Part shown: piece after piece, positions 25,064-31,911 of the stretch | Numbering within the stretch: the stretch's first letter is position 1 | How the letters are laid out: every line of letters begins with the position of its first letter | From: Scybalousia_A sp045221575 | GTDB taxonomy: Bacteria > Bacteroidota > Bacteroidia > Bacteroidales > P3 | Length of the DNA: 33,086 nucleotides | Assembly (NCBI GenBank): GCA_045221575.1 | Contig: JBGUWU010000021.1 | Location: 1 to 33,086, forward strand | Direction: 5' to 3' | Notes under the pieces: generated by a model | What the model saw: the letters and a program-made list of their open reading frames with translations, nothing else | What the model was told of the DNA's origin: nothing | Databases searched by the model: none | Program-made: the position numbers and the translations under genes

Positions 25064-26401
25064 TTATTTTTGAGCTCTTGCTCTACGTAATGCTCCTACT
25101 TTAAACTTTCCTACTCTAATCATATCTAATAAAGGACGATTAGCAGGACAAGTGAATAGGCAACAACCGCATTCTATACAATCCATTACGCATTCTTTTT
25201 CTGCTTCTTCCCATTTATCTTGAGAGCAAAGAGTTGAAAGCAGAACAGGTTCTAATCCCATTGGACAAGCATCAACGCATTTTCCGCAACGAATACAAGG
25301 TGTAGGTTCTTGACGTTTAGCCTCTTTTTCATTCATTACAAGAATACTTGATGTTGTTTTAACTGTTGGAGCAGAAGTATCCATAATAGCTTTTCCCATC
25401 ATAGGACCTCCACTTATTAGTTTGCCTGTATCTTCTGGTAATCCTCCGCAATAGTCTATGATTTCTTGCAAAGGTGTTCCAACTCTAACTAAAAGATTCT
25501 TTTGATTTTCTGGTTTTACACTCTTTCCTGTAAATGTAAGAACATTATCAATCAAAGGACGATTCTTTTGAACTGCATAATAAATAGCCAAAGCAGTACC
25601 AACATTATCTACAACGCAACCAACCTCAATAGGAAGCTTACCACTTGGAACTTCTCTACCTGTAAGAGCGTTGATAAGTTGTTTTTCTGCTCCTTGTGGA
25701 TATTTTAATTGCAAAGGAACAATCTCTGTACCACTATATTTTTTTGACATTTCTGTCATTACTCTTATTGCTTCAGGTTTATTATTCTCTATACCAACAA
25801 GAGCAGTATTTATTCCCAAAGCCTTCTTCATAATTTCTATACCTATGAAGATTTCTTCGGTATTTTCTATCATTATTCTGTTATCAGAAGTAAGATAAGG
25901 CTCACACTCTACACCATTAATAATAAGGTATTCGGCTTTTTTGCCTTCAGGTATCATATACTTAACATTTGTAGGGAAAGCAGCACCTCCCAAACCTACG
26001 ATACCACAATCTTTCATTCTTTGAATGATGTCCTTTGGTTCAAGTGTTATTTCTCTTTTTATTTCGTTAGAAGTATCTATACCTTCTTCCCACTCATCTC
26101 CTTCTACGTCTATATAAACAGCAGGTTTTTTAAATCCATTGAAATCAGTCGCAACATCAATTTTTGTAACTGTACCAGAATAAGGTGAATGTGTGTTTGC
26201 ACATATAAAACCAGAAGCCTCTGCAATACGAGTTCCTACTTTTACTTTATCGCCCTTATTAACTAAACAAGTTGCAGGAGCTCCAAGATGTTGAGATACA
26301 AAAACTACTGCCTTTTTTGTAAGAGGAAACACTTCTATCTTATTATTTGAAGCAAGTTTGTTTTCCTCTGGATGAACACCGCCTTTATTAAATGTTCTCA
26401 T
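25064..26401 (-). CDS. rnfC: Rnf complex subunit C (NADH-side)
   Basis: The 445-residue soluble subunit has the N-terminal GGVHPEENK and biotin-like barrel (LVNKGDKVKVGTRIAEA), a Nqo1-like NAD/FMN domain (GIVGLGGAAFPTNVKY, LIINGVECEPYLTSDNRIM) and two [4Fe-4S] sites near the end: CIRCGKCVDACP and CMDCIECGCCLFTCP-type motifs. It takes electrons from or gives them to NAD and binds the cytoplasmic face of the complex. An AAAGGAG ribosome site precedes the ATG, three bases after rnfB. Length and motifs are normal. Confidence 0.95.
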   Translation of the reverse strand: MRTFNKGGVHPEENKLASNNKIEVFPLTKKAVVFVSQHLGAPATCLVNKGDKVKVGTRIAEASGFICANTHSPYSGTVTKIDVATDFNGFKKPAVYIDVEGDEWEEGIDTSNEIKREITLEPKDIIQRMKDCGIVGLGGAAFPTNVKYMIPEGKKAEYLIINGVECEPYLTSDNRIMIENTEEIFIGIEIMKKALGINTALVGIENNKPEAIRVMTEMSKKYSGTEIVPLQLKYPQGAEKQLINALTGREVPSGKLPIEVGCVVDNVGTALAIYYAVQKNRPLIDNVLTFTGKSVKPENQKNLLVRVGTPLQEIIDYCGGLPEDTGKLISGGPMMGKAIMDTSAPTVKTTSSILVMNEKEAKRQEPTPCIRCGKCVDACPMGLEPVLLSTLCSQDKWEEAEKECVMDCIECGCCLFTCPANRPLLDMIRVGKFKVGALRRARAQK

Positions 26402-26404
26402 TCT

Positions 26405-27328
26405 TTATACTCCTTTCTCTTGATTGTTGTTAATTTCTTGTGTTTGTACTGTTGTCTGTTCGTCCTGTTTTTCTTTATTTTCTGTAGGTGTTTCTACCTT
26501 TGGTTTAGCAGGAGGAAAATTAACAGCATGTATTGCTCCTGTAGGACATTCAGCAACACATTTTCTACACATCTTACATTTATTGAAATCTATATATGAA
26601 AGATTATTTTCAATAGTTATCGCACCAAAAGGACAAACTTTTTCACATTTTCCACAACCAATACAAGCTACATCACAATTTTTCTTAGCTGCAGCTCCTT
26701 TTTCTTTGTTTATACAAGAAACAAATACTCTACGGTTCTTTAAGCCTTTCTTTCTAAGTTCTATTACTCCTCTTGGACATGCTTTTACGCAAGCACCACA
26801 AGCAACACACTTTTCTTCATCAACCTCAGGAAGACCTGTTTCTTCGTTCATGTGTATTGCATCAAACTTACAAGCTTTTGTACAATTGCCTAAGCCTAAA
26901 CAACCGAAAGAACAGCCACCTTCACCAGCAAAATTTTGATTAGCAACAAAACAATCTGTTGCTCCGTTATACTCTACTTTTTTGTGAGTGTTGCATTTGC
27001 CACCATTACATCTTACAACGGCAATCATTGGGTCAGATTCTTCAGCTTGTAATCCCATAACCTCAGCAACTTGTGCCATAACAGGAGCGCCACCAACAGG
27101 GCAAGCTTTTCCGTCTAAGTTTTCAGCTTTGACGATAGCCTCAGCTAAAGCTCTACAACCAGCAAAACCACAACCACCACAATTAGCACCAGGAAGCTTT
27201 TCTGCAACCAAGTCAATACGAGGATCCTCTACAACTTTGAATTTTTGTGCTACTAAATACAAGACCAAAGACAAGATAATACCTGCCACAGTCAAGGCAA
27301 TAACACCATAAATAATAATTGTTCCCAT
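26405..27328 (-). CDS. rnfB: Rnf complex subunit B (ferredoxin-side)
   Basis: From the ATG at 27328 it is 307 residues. It has one N-terminal helix, the Fe-S domain KLPGANCGGCGFAGCRALAE, and several [4Fe-4S] ferredoxin sites: C-x2-C-x2-C-x3-C-type motifs at CVACGACVKACP, CIGCGKCEKVCP and CKMCRKCVAECP, with a further GNCTKACKF. It receives electrons from ferredoxin. The C-terminal tail (about 25 residues) is rich in Glu, Gln, Asn and Thr. The frame can be opened ten codons earlier at a TTG (27358), but this lies about five bases from the -7 box at 27363, so the internal ATG is the likelier start. First gene of the rnf operon. Confidence 0.94.
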   Translation of the reverse strand: MGTIIIYGVIALTVAGIILSLVLYLVAQKFKVVEDPRIDLVAEKLPGANCGGCGFAGCRALAEAIVKAENLDGKACPVGGAPVMAQVAEVMGLQAEESDPMIAVVRCNGGKCNTHKKVEYNGATDCFVANQNFAGEGGCSFGCLGLGNCTKACKFDAIHMNEETGLPEVDEEKCVACGACVKACPRGVIELRKKGLKNRRVFVSCINKEKGAAAKKNCDVACIGCGKCEKVCPFGAITIENNLSYIDFNKCKMCRKCVAECPTGAIHAVNFPPAKPKVETPTENKEKQDEQTTVQTQEINNNQEKGV

Positions 27329-27362
27329 AGTCTTTCTGTTAAAAACTTTAAATATCAATTTG

Positions 27363-27370
27363 CAAAAGTA
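27363..27370 (-). promoter_or_regulatory. -7 promoter box for the rnf operon
   Basis: On the minus strand this reads TACTTTTG followed by CAAAT, about 34 bases before the rnfB ATG at 27328. It rules against the upstream TTG start. Confidence 0.55.
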
Positions 27371-27470
27371 ATAATTTTTTTAAGAAAAATAATATTTTAA
27401 GGGAAATTATTTCAATTTTTAGTAAAGCGAGTTAAGAAAAAAGATTAAAAATTGTGAAATCTTGATTTTG

Positions 27471-27620
27471 TTTTTGCCAATCTTTTTTTGATTTTTGCCA
27501 AATCAAGTTTCGTTTTTGCCAAATCAAAACTTTACTCCAAAAAAATAGTTTTTTTTACTACGAAAATCAAGTTTGGCGTCAAGAAAACTTCGTTTGGCAA
27601 AAATCAAATCAAGATTGGCA
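27471..27620. repeat. Mirror-symmetric array of GCCAA/TTGGC boxes, 21-base period
   Basis: Three TTTTTGCCAA units start at 27471, 27492 and 27513. Three TTGGC boxes start at 27573, 27594 and 27615. Each set is spaced exactly 21 bases, and all three pairs are symmetric about 27547.5. Positions 27475-27503 pair with 27592-27620 with two mismatches in 29. It lies in the 395-base gap between the divergent rnfB and lutA-like genes, which holds no gene. It could form a long hairpin, be bent DNA (phased T tracts), or be a multi-site operator. Confidence 0.7.
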
Positions 27621-27753
27621 GTATTTTATCTTTGAAAATATATGATAAATCTTTGTTTTTCATTATTTAAATGAATTTGCTAAGTTCTTTACAATAAAAA
27701 GGATATTTTTTCGTTTGAGTACTAAATTCTATTGACAAATAGTTTTGTGAGAA

Positions 27754-28497
27754 ATGCAGAAAAAAGAGGTAAATATTTTTATTCCTTGCTGTGTAGATGA
27801 GTTTTATCCTTACATAGCTTTTGACTTTATCGCTTTGGTTGAGAAAATGGGTTTCAAAGCTAACTACAACACAGAACAAACCTGCTGTGGTAGGGTATTA
27901 TATGATAATGGCAATTGGAAAGAAGCCAAAGCTGTAGGAGGGAAGTTTATTGAAGACTTCTCAGGTTACTCTCCTATAGTTACTTGTTCTGCTGCTTGTG
28001 TGGGATATGTTAAAAATAATCTTGGAAAGTTGTTTTACAATACCTCTTATCACAATTCTTATAAGTCTTTAGCCGATAGAATAATGGATATTTCAGAATT
28101 TATACATGTAAGTAAGCCTAACTGCGATCTTGGAGCAGAGTTTCCTTTTAAAGTCTTTCTACACAACAACTGTAAGTCGTTAAATGAATATGATGTTCAA
28201 GAAGAAGTTAGACTTATTCTTAGTAGGGTGAAAGGTTTAGAGCTTGTAAATGAACAGAGGTGTGATTTTTGCTGTGGATATGGTGAAAGTTTATATATGT
28301 ATAATGAACCCGTAAGCAAAGAACTTACAAAAAGAAAAGTAGAAAAAGCCATGTCTTTAGGGGCAGAGTATATAACATCAACAGATACTACCTGTCTCAT
28401 GCAGATGGATAATTATATTCGTAAAAATAACTTAGATATAAAGACAATACATTTAGTTAGTCTGCTAATGTATTCTTCCAAAAAAGACAATGAATAA
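27754..28497 (+). CDS. LutA/YkgE-like cysteine-rich (CCG domain) protein
   Basis: The 247-residue protein has two CCG-type halves: FIPCCVDEFYP with QTCCGRVLYDNGNWKEA, then FLHNNCKSLNEY with RCDFCCGYGESLYMY and a final TCLMQMDNYIR. This is the LutA/YkgE family, subunits of lactate or glycolate oxidation complexes related to heterodisulfide reductase; the CCG domains bind an Fe-S cluster. The residues after CCG differ from canonical LutA (usually CCGQPA and CCGFGG), and lutB and lutC are absent. Instead it overlaps a YhcC-like radical SAM gene by eight bases. Lactate use is therefore doubtful; an electron-transfer role with the radical SAM partner is possible. Confidence 0.8.
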   Translation: MQKKEVNIFIPCCVDEFYPYIAFDFIALVEKMGFKANYNTEQTCCGRVLYDNGNWKEAKAVGGKFIEDFSGYSPIVTCSAACVGYVKNNLGKLFYNTSYHNSYKSLADRIMDISEFIHVSKPNCDLGAEFPFKVFLHNNCKSLNEYDVQEEVRLILSRVKGLELVNEQRCDFCCGYGESLYMYNEPVSKELTKRKVEKAMSLGAEYITSTDTTCLMQMDNYIRKNNLDIKTIHLVSLLMYSSKKDNE

Positions 28498-29440
28498 TAT
28501 TTGGCTTTCAGATAGACCTTTCAATGCTTATTCTTCTTATATGAAAAGAACTTTTGGACAAAGAATCCAAAAACTAAGCATTGATGCAGGCTTTACTTGT
28601 CCAAATAGAGACGGAAAGATTTCTAATAATGGTTGTACTTTTTGTTCTAATGATGCATTCAATCCTTCTTATTGTAGAAACTTTTCTTCTATCACAGAAC
28701 AGATTAATGAAGGAATTAAGTTTCATCAATGGAGATATAAGAAGGTAAAACAATATTTTGCGTATTTTCAAGCATATTCCAACACTTATGCTTCGTTAGA
28801 CGTTTTAAAGCAGAAGTATGAAGAAGCTCTTTCTCACGAAAACATCTGTGGTATTGTTATAGGCACAAGACCTGATTGCATAGATAAAGATAAGCTACAA
28901 TATCTACAAGACCTTAATAAAGACTATCATATTATTGTTGAGTTTGGAATAGAAAGTTGTTATGATAAAACACTTCAAGCAATCAACAGAGGACATAGTT
29001 TTTATGATACAAAGCAAGCTCTTAATCTTTGCAAGGAATATGGATTAAAAACAGGTGGTCATCTTATCTTTGGCTTACCTTCTGAAACAAGACAAGAAAT
29101 GTTAGAAGAGGCAAGCATTGTTTCTTCTCTTCCATTAGACACAATAAAGTTTCATCAACTGCAAATACTAAAGAATACTGCTATGGCTAAAGATTATGAA
29201 AACAATCCTGAGAAGTATAATCTATTTACTTTTGAAGAGTATAAAGATTTCATTATTTCTTTTCTTGAGAGGTTAAATCCAAATATTGTTATAGAAAGGT
29301 TTGTTTCAGAAGTGCCTCCAAGATATAATGTTTTATCAGCATGGAGTAATTTAAGGAATGAAGAGATAGTTGCAGAGATAGAGCAAGAAATGATAAAACG
29401 CAATACTTATCAAGGTAAATACTATTCAAACACCCTTTAA
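28490..29440 (+). CDS. YhcC-family radical SAM protein (TIGR01212)
   Basis: The 316-residue protein has the radical SAM cluster cysteines in the form FTCPNRDGKISNNGCTFC (C37, C49, C52), the spacing typical of the YhcC/TIGR01212 group rather than the plain CxxxCxxC. Further family motifs are AYSNTYASLDVLKQKYEEAL, GIVIGTRPDCI, EFGIESCYDKTLQAINRGH, GGHLIFGLPSET and FHQLQILKNTAM. The reaction of YhcC is not established. It overlaps the LutA-like gene by eight bases and ends three bases before rlmN, so all three are almost certainly one transcript with coupled translation. Confidence 0.9.
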   Translation: MNNIWLSDRPFNAYSSYMKRTFGQRIQKLSIDAGFTCPNRDGKISNNGCTFCSNDAFNPSYCRNFSSITEQINEGIKFHQWRYKKVKQYFAYFQAYSNTYASLDVLKQKYEEALSHENICGIVIGTRPDCIDKDKLQYLQDLNKDYHIIVEFGIESCYDKTLQAINRGHSFYDTKQALNLCKEYGLKTGGHLIFGLPSETRQEMLEEASIVSSLPLDTIKFHQLQILKNTAMAKDYENNPEKYNLFTFEEYKDFIISFLERLNPNIVIERFVSEVPPRYNVLSAWSNLRNEEIVAEIEQEMIKRNTYQGKYYSNTL

Positions 29441-29443
29441 ACA

Positions 29444-30472
29444 ATGAAAGAATATCTTTATGGCAAAACATTAAATGAGTTGCAGGCTGTAGTAGAAAAA
29501 TATAACCAAAAAACTTTTGTTGCAAAGCAGATAGCAGAATGGTTATATAAGAAGAACGCAACACAAATAGAAGATATGACTAACTTGTCCAAATCTTTTA
29601 GAGAACAACTTGCGAAAGAATATTCTTTGGGCTTACAACCTTATATACAAGTTTTAACATCAAAAGACGGCACAAAGAAATATCTTTTTGAATATGCTGA
29701 TAATGTATTTGTAGAAGCTGTAAGTATATTTGATAAGGAAAGGGTTACTCTTTGTATTTCAACACAAGCAGGTTGTAAAATGAATTGTGATTTTTGTGCT
29801 ACAGGCAAACAAGGATTTCAACGTAATCTTACAACAAATGAAATATTAAACATCTTTCGTTCCATAGATGAATTTTCTTCAATAAAGAATATAGTGTATA
29901 TGGGAATGGGAGAACCGTTGGATAACTATTTAGAGGTGAAAAAAAGTTTAGAGATATTGTGTTGTTCTTATGGTTATGGCTTTTCTCCACACAGAATAAC
30001 AGTATCTACTGCTGGTTTCTTACCATTAGTAGAAAAATTTTTAACAGAGACAGATGTAGATGTAGCAATATCTTTACATAATGCCATACCAGAAGAACGG
30101 CAAAATATTATGCCAATAGAAAAAGCCTATCCGATAGAAAAAACTATAAGACTTTTAAAGCATTTTGATTGGACTAAGCAACGTCATCTTACTTTTGAGT
30201 ATATAGTTTTTGATGATTTAAATAACGATGCACGACATATCAATGCACTTGCTAAACTTCTTAATGGATTATCTTGTAGAATAAATCTAATACCATTTAA
30301 CACCATACCAAACACAATATACAAAGGAGCTACAAAAGAAAAAATGATAGCCTTTAAAGAAGCACTGAATAAAAAAGGAATACTTACTACTATACGTGTT
30401 TCAAAAGGACAAGATATAATGGCTGCATGCGGATTACTTTCTACTAAAAATAGAAGAGATCATTCTTGTTAA
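29444..30472 (+). CDS. rlmN: 23S rRNA (adenine2503-C2) methyltransferase
   Basis: The 342-residue radical SAM enzyme has the cluster motif C111-KMN-C115-DF-C118, GMGEPLDNY, VSTAGFLP, SLHNAIPEERQNIMPIEK and the methyl-carrying cysteine near the end in AACGLLS; C104 (TLCISTQAGC) is the second conserved cysteine. It methylates A2503 of 23S rRNA and A37 of some tRNAs through a dithiol-type mechanism. Last gene of a three-gene operon. Its stop codon overlaps, on the palindrome TTAA, the stop codon of the opposite gene. Confidence 0.95.
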   Translation: MKEYLYGKTLNELQAVVEKYNQKTFVAKQIAEWLYKKNATQIEDMTNLSKSFREQLAKEYSLGLQPYIQVLTSKDGTKKYLFEYADNVFVEAVSIFDKERVTLCISTQAGCKMNCDFCATGKQGFQRNLTTNEILNIFRSIDEFSSIKNIVYMGMGEPLDNYLEVKKSLEILCCSYGYGFSPHRITVSTAGFLPLVEKFLTETDVDVAISLHNAIPEERQNIMPIEKAYPIEKTIRLLKHFDWTKQRHLTFEYIVFDDLNNDARHINALAKLLNGLSCRINLIPFNTIPNTIYKGATKEKMIAFKEALNKKGILTTIRVSKGQDIMAACGLLSTKNRRDHSC

Positions 30473-31110
30473 TTTAAAATATTCTCTTTTTGTTTTCTTA
30501 GAATCTTAGGAAAAAGTTCCTTAAAGAAAATATCTCTATGTATTATGCGATAATGAGGTTTATATACATCATGATAAACTCTGGAATGTACCCAAGCATA
30601 TTCTCCCTGTTGTATTAAATTTTCTATATATAGACTATCTTTTTGAAAGTCTTTTAAGTTAAGATTCATTTGAGATATTATCTGACATCTTTCTCTCCAT
30701 TCTTTTTGCCAAGCCTTAATGGTTAAATATTTGTTTATCATTTTAGAAGAACGAATGAAAGCATCTGCAAGTTCTTCCTTTGAAATTATATTATCTAAAA
30801 CAACGGAGAGATTTACACGAACAAAATTGCCCTCAGTACCACAAAACTCGTAATAAGGCAAAGAAGATTTTTGCATAGAAGAAAGTTCTTTGGAAAGATA
30901 AGACATAACACTTTCAACATTCTCTACCAAATGTTCTGGTCCGAAAGCATCTTGAAAACTACTTTTATACAAATCTGCAAGTTGGCTTAGAGGGTATTCT
31001 CTTAGTTGATTAGCCACAAAGGTTTGTATTCTTTCTTCTTTGCTACTCTGTGCCTGTAAGCATAACATACAGGCACAGCAACATAGCAATATAACAAAAC
31101 ACCTTTTCAT
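30469..31110 (-). CDS. Secreted protein of unknown function
   Basis: I do not recognise this 213-residue protein. It has a cysteine-rich signal peptide (MKRCFVILLCCCACMLCLQAQ) with a likely cut after LQA or LQAQ, so it should be periplasmic or secreted. The mature part is mostly helical with distinctive stretches: DAFGPEHLVENVESVMSYL, YYEFCGTEGNFVRVNLSVV, WQKEWRERCQI and YKPHYRIIHRDIF. These look conserved rather than random, and only one unpaired mature-region cysteine pair is present (in EFCG and RCQI). It converges on rlmN with a four-base overlap and lies 51 bases after the FKBP gene on the same strand. Confidence 0.75.
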   Translation of the reverse strand: MKRCFVILLCCCACMLCLQAQSSKEERIQTFVANQLREYPLSQLADLYKSSFQDAFGPEHLVENVESVMSYLSKELSSMQKSSLPYYEFCGTEGNFVRVNLSVVLDNIISKEELADAFIRSSKMINKYLTIKAWQKEWRERCQIISQMNLNLKDFQKDSLYIENLIQQGEYAWVHSRVYHDVYKPHYRIIHRDIFFKELFPKILRKQKENILN

Positions 31111-31161
31111 TACCTCTCAATTATAATACCTTAGTAATAAAAATGATTTTGCTTCTTCTTT

Positions 31162-31782
31162 TTATTCTATTCCTAATAGTTCTACTTCAAAGATAAGTGT
31201 TGAACCTGCAGGAATATTGCCAACCATTTGATCGCCGTATGCTAAGTCAGCAGGAATAAAGAATCTATATTTACTTCCGACATTCATTAATTGAACACCT
31301 TCAGTCCAACCTGCTATAACTTGATTCAAAGGAAATACTATGCTTTCTCCTCTTTGTACAGAAGAGTCAAATATTGTTCCGTTTAATAAAGTACCATGAT
31401 AATGCACTCTTACTTTGTCTGTTGCTTTAGGTTTTTGACCTACACCTTCTTTTATAACTGTATATTGCAGACCTGAAGGAGTTTCAACAACATTATCATT
31501 TTTTCTGTTATTTCTTAAAAATTCTTCACCCTCTTTTCTGGCTTTTTGACCTTGTTCTTTGGCTTGCTTTTGACGAATAGCGTTCATCTCTTGTTGCCAA
31601 GCTTGCATAACGTTATTCTTTTCTTGTTCAGTCAAAAGACTTTCACCTTTACCTAATGCAGTGTTCTTGATAGTTTCTACAAGTATATCTACATTTAAAT
31701 CATAACCTTGAGAAATAATACTTCTTCCTATATCTTCTCCAAGTATGTAAGATACTTTGTCTTTTTGTGATTCTAATTTCAT
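31162..31782 (-). CDS. FKBP-type peptidyl-prolyl isomerase (FklB-like)
   Basis: The 206-residue protein has an N-terminal helical dimerisation domain (about 1-95: VSYILGEDIGRSI, a Gln/Lys-rich helix) and a C-terminal FKBP domain (about 100-206: KVRVHYHGTLLNGTIFDSSVQRGE, FPLNQVIAGWTEGVQLMNVGSKYRFFIP, LAYGDQ, IPAGSTLIFEVELLGI). The key FKBP residues (Tyr, Phe-Asp, Val-Ile-x-Trp, final Phe-x-Val) are present. It speeds proline isomerisation during folding. There is no signal peptide, so it is probably cytoplasmic, like FklB. It is the last gene before the CRISPR array. Confidence 0.92.
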   Translation of the reverse strand: MKLESQKDKVSYILGEDIGRSIISQGYDLNVDILVETIKNTALGKGESLLTEQEKNNVMQAWQQEMNAIRQKQAKEQGQKARKEGEEFLRNNRKNDNVVETPSGLQYTVIKEGVGQKPKATDKVRVHYHGTLLNGTIFDSSVQRGESIVFPLNQVIAGWTEGVQLMNVGSKYRFFIPADLAYGDQMVGNIPAGSTLIFEVELLGIE

Positions 31783-31871
31783 TGCTATTTATTATTTAGT
31801 TTATTACTGAATAATATTAACGTATCTACTTCTGATTTATTGCTTGTGTGAATATCACTAAAACAAAAATA

Positions 31872-31901
31872 AATTTTGTAACTTATCGTGTAAAACATAA
31901 T
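31872..31901 (+). repeat. Possible decayed CRISPR half-repeat or leader motif
   Basis: AATTTTGTA followed by ACTTATCGT and GTAAAACATAAT matches the 3' two thirds of the CRISPR repeat (AATTTTGTATCTTTGC ... GTAAAACACAA) with scattered changes and one gap. Only ten bases separate it from the first intact repeat. The 5' part of the repeat is not recognisable. Confidence 0.4.
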
Positions 31902-31911
31902 AGTCGTAGCA

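Noticed and set aside
26424..27311. Long plus-strand frames opposite rnfB (171 and 107 residues)
   Set aside because: Shadows of the rnfB coding strand; composition is cysteine-codon antisense and there is no promoter or family match.
27329..27358. Longer start for rnfB at a TTG codon
   Set aside because: It lies at the likely transcription start just after the -7 box, and the ATG at 27328 gives the normal RnfB N-terminus.
27754..28497. Calling this gene lutA with a lactate-oxidation role
   Set aside because: The CCG motif flanks are altered and lutB/lutC are absent, so only family membership is claimed.
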